42,037 nt of DNA from Rhodospirillaceae bacterium UBA6608 (GCA_002433335.1 DJHY01000038.1:1-42037), one strand, 5' to 3'. Positions 8,067 to 17,261 are shown, counted from the first letter of the stretch. The notes: generated by a model not told the origin, from the sequence alone. A program made the numbers and translations.

Positions 8067-8645
8067 ATGCGCGGATATTTCGGAATCGGCGTCGAAGGTA
8101 TCTCAAAAACCATGAACGTGGGCAACCTGTTCAGGACCGCCCATGCCTTCGGCTCATCCTTCGTGTTCACGGTCGAGGCGACCTACGATCGGACCAAGGG
8201 CCAGAAATCCGACACCTCGAAAAGCGGCGGCCATATGCCGTTCTTCACCTTTCCCACCGCCGATGATCTGATGCTGCCCGACGGCTGCAAGCTGGTCGGA
8301 ATCGAATTGCTGGAGGACGCGGTCGAACTACCGAGCTTTCACCACCCGCAGCAGGCGGCCTATATCCTGGGGCCGGAGCGCGGCAACCTCAGCCCGGAAA
8401 TGATCGAACGCTGCGACCATACCATCAAGATTCCCATGTCGTTCTGCGTCAACGTCGGGATCGCGGGCGCGATCGTGATGTACGACCGGCTGGTCAGCAT
8501 GGGCCGCTTCGCGCCCCGCCCGGTGGCCGTCGGCGGCCCGGTCGAGGAACTGGAAGAACCGCAATTCGGCGGTCGGTTCAGCCGCAAGGAGCGGGACCGC
8601 CTGGCGGCGTTCGCCGACACCCCGCCCGAGGTCTACAACAAGTAA
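8067..8645 (+). CDS. SpoU/TrmH-family RNA 2'-O-methyltransferase
   Basis: A 192-residue SPOUT-fold methyltransferase that transfers methyl from S-adenosylmethionine to a ribose 2'-OH in tRNA or rRNA. All three SpoU motifs are visible: motif 1 NVGNLFRTAHAFG (17-29), motif 2 LGPERGNLSPEM (101-112) and motif 3 IPMSFCVNVGIAGAI, which form the knotted cofactor site. There is no N-terminal RNA-binding extension, making it a minimal member. The C-terminal tail is charged (GGRFSRKERDRLAAF). ATG 8067 has AAGGGG upstream. The exact nucleotide target is not inferable. The stop codon lies 2 bp from that of the convergent asparaginase gene. Confidence 0.9.
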   Translation: MRGYFGIGVEGISKTMNVGNLFRTAHAFGSSFVFTVEATYDRTKGQKSDTSKSGGHMPFFTFPTADDLMLPDGCKLVGIELLEDAVELPSFHHPQQAAYILGPERGNLSPEMIERCDHTIKIPMSFCVNVGIAGAIVMYDRLVSMGRFAPRPVAVGGPVEELEEPQFGGRFSRKERDRLAAFADTPPEVYNK

Positions 8646-8647
8646 GC

Positions 8648-9718
8648 CTAAGCCCTGTTCCAGCCCGCTTGCGGGCGGACGTTCCCGACGGGACGGCCCG
8701 CGGCATCGACCACCTGCATGTCCAGGAACGGGGCCATGGCGCCGCGCGCCTCGTCGTCGAAGTGGCCCAGGAAATCCAACAGATGAGCCATCATCGTGTC
8801 GGTCGCGCGCTTCTCACCGTCCTCGGCCTTGACCGCCACGCCCAGGGCCGGGCGCGTTCCGGCGGCGGGCAGGATCGCCACATGCACGGCTTCGGCCCCG
8901 GTCTTGGTCGCGAACACGGGCACGCCGGTACGTTTGGCGACGCCGATCCCGGCGGTCATCACCGCGTGATCGAACCGACCCCGGCCCGAAACCATGAAAT
9001 TATGCTTGGCCATGGAATGCACGATCCGCTCGGCCGCGGCGGCGCGAACCGCACCCAGGCCCGTCGCCTTGGGGTCGGCCATGCGCGCCACCGCGCGGGC
9101 CAGGGCCGCCAGCGGCATGCCGTAGACCGGAATGCCGCAGCCGTCGGTGCCGCGCGCGGTCGCCGACATGTCGCAGTCGCCCATTTCGCCCAGGGCTTGG
9201 TATAGCCGCTGCTGCACCGGGTGGTCGGCGCCGATATAACCCGCCGTCGGCTCGCCCATATGCAGGGCGGTGGTCAGGAACCCGGCATGCTTGCCCGAAC
9301 AGTTGTTGTGCAGGCGGCAGGGCCCTTCGCCCCGGCGGATCAGGCCGTGCGCGGCCTCTTCGTCGCGCGGCATATGCGCGCCGCATTCCAAATCGCCTTC
9401 GCCCAGGGACAGATCGTCCAGCCAGGCCTCGACCGCCATGGTATGGGCCAACGACCCGGAATGCGAGGCGCAGGCCAGGGCGATGCGCTCGTCCATCAGG
9501 TCCCAATGCTTTGCCGCGCCCGTTTCGATCAGGGCCAGGGCCTGCAACGGTTTGATCGACGAGCGGGGATAGATATCCATCTCCGTCTCGCCCCAGGAAT
9601 GGACGATTTGGCCCGCCGCGTCGGCGACCACGCCGTGCACGCGGTGGCGGCTTTCGACCATCGTGCCGCGCGTGACCTCGATGATCGCTGGCGCGGCGGA
9701 AAAGATGTTTTCTGACAT
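8648..9718 (-). CDS. L-asparaginase II (SxxK type, Rhizobium etli AnsA-like)
   Basis: A 356-residue member of the class of asparaginases unrelated to the bacterial type I/II and plant-type enzymes; it hydrolyses L-asparagine to aspartate and ammonia. The nucleophile region reads PRSSIKPLQAL, with S53 and K56 in an SxxK tandem. C140 and K143 (NNCSGKHAGF) and C194 (TDGCGIPVYG) match the metal-binding Cys/Lys/Cys of the R. etli enzyme as I recall it, at a constant offset of five residues. This makes the catalytic assignment strong. Start ATG 9718 has GGAGAAGG upstream. It diverges from the IalB-like gene across 120 bp. Confidence 0.9.
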   Translation of the reverse strand: MSENIFSAAPAIIEVTRGTMVESRHRVHGVVADAAGQIVHSWGETEMDIYPRSSIKPLQALALIETGAAKHWDLMDERIALACASHSGSLAHTMAVEAWLDDLSLGEGDLECGAHMPRDEEAAHGLIRRGEGPCRLHNNCSGKHAGFLTTALHMGEPTAGYIGADHPVQQRLYQALGEMGDCDMSATARGTDGCGIPVYGMPLAALARAVARMADPKATGLGAVRAAAAERIVHSMAKHNFMVSGRGRFDHAVMTAGIGVAKRTGVPVFATKTGAEAVHVAILPAAGTRPALGVAVKAEDGEKRATDTMMAHLLDFLGHFDDEARGAMAPFLDMQVVDAAGRPVGNVRPQAGWNRA

Positions 9719-9838
9719 CCTTCTCCCATGCCACCGATGGGACCGGCTGGCAAGGGTCCGGCGCGGCCCCACCCACGAAAGCGCGCCATGGCGACGCCCG
9801 GACTTGAGACATCCCGCCGACCCGGCTATCTATTGGCC

Positions 9839-10363
9839 ATGTTTCGACGATTGACCCGCACTCTGTCCTTTTTCGCGCTGCCGGTTGCCGCGCTGGTTCT
9901 GCTCACGCCCAAGGCCGCGCAGGCCGCGCCGGAGCTGATCGGCATGTTCGGCGACTGGGAGGCCTATACGGCGACCGAGTCCGGATCCAAGATCTGCTAC
10001 ATGGGATCGGCCCCCAAAAAGGCCGAGGGCGATTATTCCCAGCGCGGCCGTACGGTCCTGCTGGTGACCCATCGTCCCAAGGAAAAGGAAAAGGGCGTCG
10101 TTTCCGTGACCGCCGGGTATACTTACAAGAACGGCTCGGAAGTGACCGTCAACATCGACGGCACGGTGTTCAAGCTGTTTACCTCGGGCGGGCATGCCTT
10201 CGCCGATGAAGGCAAGGACGCGACCCTGGTTGGCGCAATGATCCGCGGCTCCGATATGGTCGTCAAAGGCACCTCGTCGCGCGGGACCCTGACCACCGAT
10301 ACGTACTCGCTGTCGGGCTTCACCGCGGCCTGGAAGGCGATCGGCAAGGCCTGCGGCGTTTAA
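9839..10363 (+). CDS. IalB-like (invasion-associated locus B family) exported protein
   Basis: A 174-residue secreted protein. Residues 1-31 form a signal peptide with basic n-region (MFRRLTRTLSFF), hydrophobic core and an AQA-AP cleavage site. The mature part opens with GMFGDWEAYTAT...SKICYM, the start of the IalB family, and ends with a GFTAAWKAIGKACG segment; the two cysteines, in ICYM and KACG, could form a disulfide. IalB was named in Bartonella for an erythrocyte-invasion phenotype, but family members are common in free-living alphaproteobacteria with unknown periplasmic roles. I chose ATG 9839 because it starts a normal signal peptide. The next gene, rlmN, is 65 bp downstream. Confidence 0.85.
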   Translation: MFRRLTRTLSFFALPVAALVLLTPKAAQAAPELIGMFGDWEAYTATESGSKICYMGSAPKKAEGDYSQRGRTVLLVTHRPKEKEKGVVSVTAGYTYKNGSEVTVNIDGTVFKLFTSGGHAFADEGKDATLVGAMIRGSDMVVKGTSSRGTLTTDTYSLSGFTAAWKAIGKACGV

Positions 10364-10364
10364 C

Positions 10365-10390
10365 CCCCAAACGGCTGGGGCATCTTTTCA
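10365..10390 (+). terminator. Weak terminator after the IalB-like gene
   Basis: A short stem CCCCA/TGGGG (10365-10369, 10376-10380) with a 6-nt loop is followed by CATCTTTTC. It lies just after the stop codon and before the rlmN promoter. Confidence 0.4.
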
Positions 10391-10392
10391 CG

Positions 10393-10421
10393 TTGGGCGG
10401 CGGCCCCGGACGCGCTATATG
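10393..10421 (+). promoter_or_regulatory. Probable sigma-70 promoter of rlmN
   Basis: TTGGGC (10393-10398), a 17-bp spacer and TATATG (10416-10421). The first rlmN ATG is at 10429, so transcription would start at or next to the start codon, implying a leaderless or near-leaderless message if ATG 10429 is used. Confidence 0.45.
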
Positions 10422-10428
10422 AGGGCGC

Positions 10429-11589
10429 ATGACGATGCAAAGCGCAGCTGAGAAAATCAATCTGGTCGGCCTGTCCCGCGAAGAGCTGGCGGCGGAAGTT
10501 GCCGCCGTGGGCGAAAAGCCGTTCCGCGCCAAGCAGTTATGGCATTGGATCTATCATCAGGGCGAAACCGATTTCGCCCGCATGTCGACTCTGGCCAAAC
10601 CGTTGCGCGAAAAGCTGGGCGAGATTTTCGAAGTCCGACGCCCCGACGTCAGCCGCGAGCAGACCTCCGAGGACCGCACCCGCAAGTGGCTGGTCAAGTT
10701 CGAGGACGGCAACGAGGCCGAAACCGTGTTCATCCCCGAGGACGACCGGGGCGCGGTTTGCATCTCGTCCCAGGTGGGCTGCACCCTGACCTGCACCTTC
10801 TGCCATACCGGCACGCAGAAGCTGGTGCGCAACCTGACCTCGGCCGAAATCGTGGGTCAGTTCATGACCGCACGCGACAGCTACGGCGAATGGCCGACGC
10901 CCAAGGACGGCGGGCGGATGATTTCCAACATCGTGATGATGGGCATGGGCGAACCCCTGTTCAATTACGACGAGGTCTCGCGCGCCCTGAAGATCATCAT
11001 GGACGGCGAAGGCATCGCCCTGTCGAAACGGCGGATTACGCTGTCGACTTCGGGCGTGGTGCCGATGATGGAAAAATGCGGCGAGGACCTGGGCGTCAAT
11101 CTGGCCGTGTCGCTGCATGCCGTGACCGACGAATTGCGCGACGTGATCGTGCCGATCAACCGCAAATATCCGCTGAAGGAACTGATCCGCGCCTGCCGCG
11201 CCTATCCCGGCGCGAACAACGCGCGGCGCATCACCTTCGAATACGTGATGCTGAAAGGCGTCAACGATTCCGAGGCCGATGCCCGCGAATTGCTGCGCCT
11301 GATCAAGGGCATTCCGGCCAAGTTCAACCTGATCCCGTTCAACGCCTGGCCGGGCGCGCCCTATGAGTGCTCGACGCCGGAAGCGATGGACAAGTTCGTC
11401 AAGATTCTTAACGATGGCGGCTATTCGTCGCCGATCCGTCAGCCGCGCGGCCGCGACATCATGGCCGCTTGCGGGCAGCTGAAATCAGCCAGCGAACGCG
11501 AACGGTTGAAGCGCATGACGGCGCGGATCGACGCCATGACGCCAACTGATGCCGCCGCCGAGGCGCAACCCGCGGCGGGTAATGGCTGA
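10429..11589 (+). CDS. rlmN: 23S rRNA/tRNA adenine-C2 methyltransferase RlmN
   Basis: A 386-residue radical-SAM enzyme that methylates C2 of A2503 in 23S rRNA and of A37 in some tRNAs. The [4Fe-4S] motif is C118-x3-C122-x2-C125 ([12 protein letters not shown]). The second catalytic cysteine expected to form the methyl-carrying adduct is C348 in DIMAACGQL. The N-terminal accessory domain ([13 protein letters not shown]) and [10 protein letters not shown] are also typical. A second ATG at 10435 is better spaced from GAGGG (10421-10425), so the protein may begin MQSAAEK. The C-terminus has an Ala-rich tail. The next gene begins 8 bp before its stop, so rlmN heads a coupled operon with DUF427, GT39 and PAP2 genes. 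Confidence 0.96.
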   Translation: MTMQSAAEKINLVGLSREELAAEVAAVGEKPFRAKQLWHWIYHQGETDFARMSTLAKPLREKLGEIFEVRRPDVSREQTSEDRTRKWLVKFEDGNEAETVFIPEDDRGAVCISSQVGCTLTCTFCHTGTQKLVRNLTSAEIVGQFMTARDSYGEWPTPKDGGRMISNIVMMGMGEPLFNYDEVSRALKIIMDGEGIALSKRRITLSTSGVVPMMEKCGEDLGVNLAVSLHAVTDELRDVIVPINRKYPLKELIRACRAYPGANNARRITFEYVMLKGVNDSEADARELLRLIKGIPAKFNLIPFNAWPGAPYECSTPEAMDKFVKILNDGGYSSPIRQPRGRDIMAACGQLKSASERERLKRMTARIDAMTPTDAAAEAQPAAGNG

Positions 11590-11986
11590 TCCGGCGACGT
11601 CTTCCACCGGCGTTTCAAGCGGGGTCGAAATCGCCGACTTTCCCGACCGCGTCCGCACCGCCGTCTGCGGCATCGTCATCGCCGACAGCACCCGCGCCAA
11701 AATTTTGCGCGAAGGCGGCCATCCCGCCGTGTTCTATTTTCCCGCCGACGACGTGCGCACGGCCGAGTTCATGACCGCCAGCGAGACCCGCACGACCTGC
11801 CCGAAAAAAGGCGAAGCGCGCTATTGGTCCTTTCACCTGGCTGATCGGCAGGAAACGGACATTGCCTGGACCTACCCAGAACCCATTCCGTCCTGTGCCG
11901 ACATCGGCGGGCATATCGCCTTTTACTGGGATCGCATGGATTGCTGGTTCGTCGGCGACAAACAGATCACGGCCCCGCCCGCATGA
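11582..11986 (+). CDS. DUF427-family protein
   Basis: A 134-residue protein that matches the DUF427 pattern throughout: [30 protein letters not shown], then [22 protein letters not shown] and [13 protein letters not shown] near the C-terminus. The family is widespread in bacteria and fungi and has no established biochemical function. The start ATG 11582 overlaps the rlmN stop by 8 bp, and its own TGA overlaps the next ATG (ATGA), which strongly supports the frame and indicates translational coupling. Linkage to rlmN and lipid/envelope genes does not by itself reveal a role. Confidence 0.9.
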   Translation: MADPATSSTGVSSGVEIADFPDRVRTAVCGIVIADSTRAKILREGGHPAVFYFPADDVRTAEFMTASETRTTCPKKGEARYWSFHLADRQETDIAWTYPEPIPSCADIGGHIAFYWDRMDCWFVGDKQITAPPA

Positions 11987-13692
11987 CCGCCCGCCCGGAA
12001 ATCAAAAGCCGCCGTTTGCTGCGGCAACCGCTCGACGGCTGGAAGCCCTACGTGCTTCTGACCCTGTTGTGCTGCGTGCTGTTCCTGCCGGGGATCGCCA
12101 GCCTGCCGCCACTCGACCGTGACGAATCCCGCTTCGCCCAGGCCACGGCGCAGATGCTGGAAAGCGGCGATTACGTCGACATCCGGTTCCAGGACGAACC
12201 CCGCCATAAAAAGCCCGCCGGGATTCACTGGCTCCAGGCCGCCAGCGTGTCGCTGCTGTCGGATCCGGCGGCACGGGAAATCTGGGCCTACCGCGTGCCC
12301 TCGGTGATCGGGGCCTGGCTGGCCGTATTGCTGACCTTCGCCCTGGGATCGCAACTGGGCGACCGGCGCATCGGCTTCGCCGGGGCCGGGATGCTCGCGG
12401 CCTCGACCCTGCTGATTCTCGAAGCCCATCAGGCCAAGACCGACGCCATGTTGTTGGCCTGCGTCGTGGCGCAGCAATTGGCCCTGGCCCGACATTACCT
12501 TGCGTCGCGTGACGCCGCCCAGCCGGCGGGGGCCGCATGGTCGCTTCTGTTCTGGCTGGCGACCGCTGCGGGCATCCTGATCAAGGGGCCGATCGCCCCC
12601 CTGGTCGCGGTCCTGACGCTGCTGACCCTGGCCGTCGCCGATCGCAAGGCCGGATGGATCAAGGGGCTGGGTTGGCTTTGGGGCCTGCCGCTGGCGGCGG
12701 CCATCGCCCTGCCCTGGTTCCTGATGATCGGGCAGCGCGGCGGCGATGACAGCGGCGGCTTCGTGACCACCGCGATCACCACCGACCTGATCCCCAAGCT
12801 CCTGGGCGGCCAGGAATCCCATGGCGCGCCGCCGGGGTACTATTTCCTGACCATGCTGCTGTTCTTCTGGCCGGGGGTGTTCCTGGTCTGGCCGTCGCTG
12901 TATCGCGCTTGGCGGGAACGGACCGACCCGGCCCTGCGGTTCTGCCTGGCTTGGCTGGTTCCGGCTTGGCTGTTGTTCGAGCTGATCCCGACCAAGCTCC
13001 CGCATTATGTCCTGCCGCTGTATCCGGCCCTGGCCATGATATGCGCCCGCTCGGCCATCGCCGTGCTGGACGGCAAGGCCCCGTGGTACGACAAGCGCCT
13101 GTTGTGGGTGACCGGCGGGCTTTGGGCCCTGGTCGGCCTGATCCTGGGCGGGGCGGCAGCCTACCTCCCGATCCATTTCGGCGCGGATGCCAACTGGCAC
13201 ACTTGGTTTTTCGGCCTGTTCGCCCTTTACCTTTTGGCGACCACCGCCGCCGCGATGAAACACCACGTGATCAACGAGGCCTTGGAGAATTCCCTGATCT
13301 CCGGCGGCATTCTGGTGACCATGGTGATCTGGCTGATGCTGTCCGGGTTCCAACCGATGTGGGTGGCCGAGCGCGCCGCCCGCGCCGTGACCGAGGCCTT
13401 CGCCGACGGCCCGCGCCCGGTGGCCGCCGCCGCCGGATTTTCCGAGCCGTCCTTGGTGTTCCTGTTGGGGACCGACACGGTGCTGACCTCGGGCGGCGGT
13501 GCGGCGGCGCATGTCCTGGCCGCGCCCAACCGGGCCGCCATCGTCGAAGGACGCGAAAACGACGCCTTTAAAAAGGCCCTGGGCGAGCGCGCCGACGCGG
13601 TGCAAGAAACCACGACCGTGACCGGCATCAATTATTCCAAGGGCAAACCCGTGACCCTGCATGTCTATGTCCATAAAGGGCCAAAACCGTGA
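11983..13692 (+). CDS. GT39-family (ArnT/PMT-like) membrane glycosyltransferase
   Basis: A 569-residue integral membrane protein with about 11-12 hydrophobic helices, a GT-C fold glycosyltransferase that uses a polyprenyl-phosphate sugar. The first periplasmic loop has the catalytic acidic motif LDRDESRFAQ (D45, D47, E48), followed by RHKKPAGIHWLQ, both characteristic of the ArnT/PMT family. Bacterial members add sugars such as aminoarabinose to lipid A or glycosylate proteins and lipids. The gene is translationally coupled to DUF427 upstream (ATGA overlap) and to PAP2 phosphatase downstream (GTGA overlap), supporting an envelope-lipid role. The exact donor and acceptor are unknown; arnT itself is not claimed because no arn genes are near. 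Confidence 0.9.
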   Translation: MTARPEIKSRRLLRQPLDGWKPYVLLTLLCCVLFLPGIASLPPLDRDESRFAQATAQMLESGDYVDIRFQDEPRHKKPAGIHWLQAASVSLLSDPAAREIWAYRVPSVIGAWLAVLLTFALGSQLGDRRIGFAGAGMLAASTLLILEAHQAKTDAMLLACVVAQQLALARHYLASRDAAQPAGAAWSLLFWLATAAGILIKGPIAPLVAVLTLLTLAVADRKAGWIKGLGWLWGLPLAAAIALPWFLMIGQRGGDDSGGFVTTAITTDLIPKLLGGQESHGAPPGYYFLTMLLFFWPGVFLVWPSLYRAWRERTDPALRFCLAWLVPAWLLFELIPTKLPHYVLPLYPALAMICARSAIAVLDGKAPWYDKRLLWVTGGLWALVGLILGGAAAYLPIHFGADANWHTWFFGLFALYLLATTAAAMKHHVINEALENSLISGGILVTMVIWLMLSGFQPMWVAERAARAVTEAFADGPRPVAAAAGFSEPSLVFLLGTDTVLTSGGGAAAHVLAAPNRAAIVEGRENDAFKKALGERADAVQETTTVTGINYSKGKPVTLHVYVHKGPKP

Positions 13693-14399
13693 CGCATCAA
13701 ACCCCCAGCGGCCCGAACTGGCGATTGATCATCAGCGGCTTTGTGGCGGCGGTGGCGATTTCGGCTGTTTGCATGACCTGGGTGGATGAGCCCGCGGCGC
13801 GGTTCCTGCGCGATGCCTTCGACGCCGAACAGCGGCGGTTCTTCGGCCATACCATCGGCGCCTTGGGTAAGCCGGAATTCTATTTCGCGGCGGCGGCCCT
13901 GACCGCCGTGGTCTGTTGGCTGTTGCGCCGCCGGTTGAGCAGCGGGGGCGAGGCCCTGCGCCGCGCCATGCACGCGGCCCTGTTCGTGATCCTGTCCATC
14001 GCCTCGGCGGGGATTCTCGTCAACCTGCTGAAGTTCGTGATCGGCCGCACCCGGCCCCGCGAATTGCTGGAAAACGGCGTCTCGGCCTTCATTCCGTTCA
14101 ATACGGAATTCGGTATGAACTCGTTCCCGTCCGGCCATTCGCAAATGGTCTGGTCCCTGGCCGTCGCCTTGATCCTGATCTTTCCCCGCTGGTGGCCTTT
14201 GCTCGGCGCCTTCGCCGCCGCCGTCGCCGCCAGCCGGTTCCTGGCCAGCGTCCATTATGTTTCTGACGTCGTGATGGGCAGCTATATCGGTGCTGTCGTG
14301 CCGATCCTGCTGAAGCATTATCTGTACGATCGGCGCGGGATCGTCATTCGCGCAATCAGCCCGGGGACATTCAGCCAGAGTACATTCAGACAGTCTTAA
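13689..14399 (+). CDS. PAP2-family membrane phosphatase
   Basis: A 236-residue protein with about six transmembrane helices and the full acid-phosphatase triad: K115-x6-R122-P123 (KFVIGRTRP), PSGH (147-150) and SR-x5-H189-x3-D193 (SRFLASVHYVSD). This family dephosphorylates undecaprenyl pyrophosphate, phosphatidylglycerol phosphate or lipid A on the periplasmic face. GTG 13689 overlaps the stop of the GT39 gene, giving strong support for the start and for co-translation. Pairing with a GT-C transferase suggests either removal of a phosphate from lipid A or recycling of the polyprenyl carrier; both are inference. Confidence 0.92.
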   Translation: MTHQTPSGPNWRLIISGFVAAVAISAVCMTWVDEPAARFLRDAFDAEQRRFFGHTIGALGKPEFYFAAAALTAVVCWLLRRRLSSGGEALRRAMHAALFVILSIASAGILVNLLKFVIGRTRPRELLENGVSAFIPFNTEFGMNSFPSGHSQMVWSLAVALILIFPRWWPLLGAFAAAVAASRFLASVHYVSDVVMGSYIGAVVPILLKHYLYDRRGIVIRAISPGTFSQSTFRQS

Positions 14400-14452
14400 C
14401 CGCTTTGCCCTAGCCTCAAGGCTCCTTCGTTGTGTCTTGAGCTTGGGGCGTC

Positions 14453-15901
14453 ATGCCGTTCGACCGTTTGATTTCCAGTGTTGCCGCCATCGGCCTGTGC
14501 GCCGGGCTGTTCATCGCGCCCGCCGCGCCGACCCGCGCCGAGGGGCCCAGCGTGGCCCAGGGACTGTCCGTGCGGACCGGCCTGCACAAGGATTACACAC
14601 GCCTGGTTCTGGAAACACCCAGCCCCGTGCCGTTCAAGTTTTCGTTCCCCAAGGCCGACGAGATCGTCATCTCCGTGACCGGCGCAGTCCCGCCCGAAGC
14701 GACATCGGCCCCGGCGCGCGGCATCATCGAAGCAATCGAAATGGCGCCCGACCGGCGCGGCAGCCGCCTGGTCATTCATACCAAGGCCCGCGCCGACATC
14801 CGCCGCCAGTTCACGATCCTGCCCAAGGACGGCAAGGGGGCGCGGATCGTCATCGACCTGGCCGCCGCCGAAACGGTGGCCCCGGCCAAATCCCCGTCTC
14901 GCGCGAAGAAGCCCGGCAACCCACGCGTTCTTTTGCCGGCACCCCATACTTCGATCATCGGCGACCAAGCCCGGCTGAGCCCGGCCCCACGCCCGGCCCC
15001 GCTGAAACGCAAGCTGCCGACGGAACCGTTCGAAGTCGCGGGCGGCACCACCATGCTGTTCGACGCCGCTACGCCCGAACAGATGGCCCAACCGGTGGAG
15101 ATTGCCCAAGCCGGTGGAATCTCGATCAGCGATTGGCTGCTGCGCGAGGGGGCCAACCCGAATATTCGCGCCATCCCGCCCGCGCCGGCGCCGGCCGAAA
15201 CGGTCAACCCGCCCGCGCCCGCCGCCTATCCGGCGCAGCCGGTCCAACAGGTGCCGATTGCGCGGCCCGCCGCCTATTGGGCCCCGCCGAGCCAGGCCCC
15301 GCGTCCGGCCTATAGCGCGACACCCGCGGCCGCCGCGCCCGACAACGACAGCCCCGCCACCCGCTATGCTCGCCAGACGCAGGCGACGCCGGGCGAAGAC
15401 TTGGCCACACCGTCGCCGGTTACCTTCTATGCCGGGCTCGGCCTGGGCATGGGGATGTTCGATTACGAATCCGATTTCAACAACACCACGGTTGACGAAG
15501 ATCTGTTCGCCTGGAAGTTGCTCGGCGGATATCGCTTCAATTCAGTCCTGTCCGCTGAGCTGTCCTATGGCAAAGTCGGCGGGCTCGAAGAAACCTTCCC
15601 GTCCGGCGCCTCGGCGGAAAGCACGTTCTATGGCGTCACCGCCAGCGCCTTGATGGCCTTTCCCGTCAGCCAGCAATGGGTCCCGTTCGGGCGGCTGGGT
15701 GCCGTGTTTTGGTGGGAAAGCGCCAACAACTCTTCCGCCATCGTGCGTAAGGAAGAAACAGGGACCGGTGCAGTCTTCGGCTTCGGCGCCGACTACTTGG
15801 TCAATCGCGACCTGACCCTGCGGGGCGAATGGGAGCTCTATCTCCTGTCCGACACTGCGATCAACAACGTGCTCGCGGCCAGCGTCCTCTATAATTTCTA
15901 A
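14453..15901 (+). CDS. Secreted AMIN-like domain/outer-membrane beta-barrel fusion
   Basis: A 482-residue protein with three parts. Residues 1-31 are a signal peptide ending TRA-EG. Residues about 38-142 resemble an AMIN domain, which binds peptidoglycan in amidases and secretins: VRTGLHKDYTRLVLE, FPKADEIVISVTG, and GARIVIDLA at the end. About 145-315 is a Pro/Ala-rich flexible linker. Residues about 320-482 look like an eight-stranded OmpW/Opa-type barrel with alternating aromatic strands, TFYAGLGLGMGMFDY, LLGGYRFNSVLSAELSYGK, and the terminal phenylalanine (SVLYNF) required for BAM recognition. I infer a non-covalent outer membrane-peptidoglycan tether. It follows the PAP2 gene by 53 bp and may share its transcript. 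The AMIN match is moderate and needs a profile search. Confidence 0.75.
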   Translation: MPFDRLISSVAAIGLCAGLFIAPAAPTRAEGPSVAQGLSVRTGLHKDYTRLVLETPSPVPFKFSFPKADEIVISVTGAVPPEATSAPARGIIEAIEMAPDRRGSRLVIHTKARADIRRQFTILPKDGKGARIVIDLAAAETVAPAKSPSRAKKPGNPRVLLPAPHTSIIGDQARLSPAPRPAPLKRKLPTEPFEVAGGTTMLFDAATPEQMAQPVEIAQAGGISISDWLLREGANPNIRAIPPAPAPAETVNPPAPAAYPAQPVQQVPIARPAAYWAPPSQAPRPAYSATPAAAAPDNDSPATRYARQTQATPGEDLATPSPVTFYAGLGLGMGMFDYESDFNNTTVDEDLFAWKLLGGYRFNSVLSAELSYGKVGGLEETFPSGASAESTFYGVTASALMAFPVSQQWVPFGRLGAVFWWESANNSSAIVRKEETGTGAVFGFGADYLVNRDLTLRGEWELYLLSDTAINNVLAASVLYNF

Positions 15902-15934
15902 GGTCCTACCCACCGATTTCGCCGTCGCTTGATG

Positions 15935-15962
15935 TTGCGGCGGCGGGTGAATTCCCTATACT
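15935..15962 (+). promoter_or_regulatory. Probable argG promoter
   Basis: TTGCGG (15935-15940), 16-bp spacer, TATACT (15957-15962), placing transcription start near 15969 and a leader of about 48 nt before argG. The same TTGCGG/16-bp geometry is found upstream of hemC. No arginine operator was recognised. Confidence 0.6.
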
Positions 15963-16016
15963 GCGCCGTCTTTCCGCCGGGCCATTCATGCCCGCGCCGC
16001 ATTAGGGATTTCGTTC

Positions 16017-17225
16017 ATGACCAAAGACGTCAAGAAAGTGGTGCTCGCCTATTCGGGCGGCCTGGATACCTCGGTAATTCTGCGCTGGCTGCAAGATGCC
16101 TACGGCGCCGAAGTCGTTACCTTTACCGCCGACCTGGGCCAGGGCGAAGAGCTGGAGCCCGCGCGCAAGAAGGCCGAGATGATGGGCATCAAGCAGATCT
16201 ATATCGAAGATCTGCGCGAGGAATTCGTCCGTGATTACGTCTTCCCGATGTTCCGCGCCGCCGCCATCTACGAAGGCACCTATCTGCTGGGCACCTCGAT
16301 CGCGCGGCCGCTGATCGCCAAGCGCCAGATCGAGATCGCCGCCGAAACCGGGGCCGACGCCGTCGCCCACGGCGCGACCGGCAAGGGCAACGACCAGGTC
16401 CGGTTCGAACTGGGTTATTACGCCCTGAACCCCGGCATCCGCGTGATCGCACCCTGGCGCGAATGGGATCTGACCTCGCGCACGCGGCTGATCGAATATG
16501 CCGAGAAGCACCAGATTCCGATCCCCAAGGACAAGCGCGGCGAAGCCCCCTATTCCCAGGACGCCAACCTGCTGCACATCTCGTCCGAAGGTAAGGTTCT
16601 GGAAGACCCCTGGCAGGGTGCCGACGACAGCATCTACACCCGCGTCGTGCCGCCGTGGCAGGCCCCGGACAAGGTGACCGAAATCACCGTCGATTTCGAA
16701 AACGGCGACGCCGTCGCCGTCAACGGCGAAAAGATGTCGCCCGCGACCCTGCTTGCCAAGCTGAACGAGCTAGGCGGCGCCAACGGCATCGGCATCCTGG
16801 ACATCGTCGAAAACCGCTTCGTCGGCATGAAGTCGCGCGGCGTGTACGAAACGCCGGGCGGCACGGTGCTGTACCACGCGCGGCGCGCGATGGAGAGCAT
16901 CACCCTGGATCGCGGTGCGATGCATCAGCGCGACGAGCTGTCGGCCCGTTACGCCGAGCTGGTCTACAACGGGTTTTGGTTCGCGCCGGAACGCGTGATG
17001 CTGCAAGCCGCCGTCGACCAGGCCGCCGAGCGCGTGACCGGCACGGTCCGCCTGAAACTGTACAAGGGTAACGTCATGGTCACCGGCCGCAAGTCGCCCA
17101 ACAGCCTGTATGACGAAGCGCTCGTGACCTTCGAAGAAGATCAGGTCTATGACCAGCGCGACGCCCAGGGCTTCATCCGCCTGAACGCGCTGCGCCTGAT
17201 GACGCTGAAGCGCAACGAGGGCTAA
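16017..17225 (+). CDS. argG: Argininosuccinate synthase
   Basis: A 402-residue enzyme of typical length that condenses citrulline and aspartate using ATP, the penultimate step of arginine synthesis in the cytoplasm. The N-terminal PP-loop nucleotide site [10 protein letters not shown] is intact. Further signature segments include [24 protein letters not shown] and [24 protein letters not shown] 16017 is preceded by AGGGA and by a good sigma-70-like promoter, and the gene is followed by a terminator, so it is probably transcribed alone. No other arg gene is in the window, which is usual for alphaproteobacteria. Confidence 0.98.
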   Translation: MTKDVKKVVLAYSGGLDTSVILRWLQDAYGAEVVTFTADLGQGEELEPARKKAEMMGIKQIYIEDLREEFVRDYVFPMFRAAAIYEGTYLLGTSIARPLIAKRQIEIAAETGADAVAHGATGKGNDQVRFELGYYALNPGIRVIAPWREWDLTSRTRLIEYAEKHQIPIPKDKRGEAPYSQDANLLHISSEGKVLEDPWQGADDSIYTRVVPPWQAPDKVTEITVDFENGDAVAVNGEKMSPATLLAKLNELGGANGIGILDIVENRFVGMKSRGVYETPGGTVLYHARRAMESITLDRGAMHQRDELSARYAELVYNGFWFAPERVMLQAAVDQAAERVTGTVRLKLYKGNVMVTGRKSPNSLYDEALVTFEEDQVYDQRDAQGFIRLNALRLMTLKRNEG

Positions 17226-17261
17226 GCCCCCCGCATCGGCATTTCCCAATCTACGCGATAC

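Noticed and set aside
11923..13674. 583-codon minus-strand frame over the GT39 gene
   Set aside because: The GT39 catalytic motif and overlaps with both neighbours prove the plus frame; this frame is Gln/Gly/Arg-rich noise.
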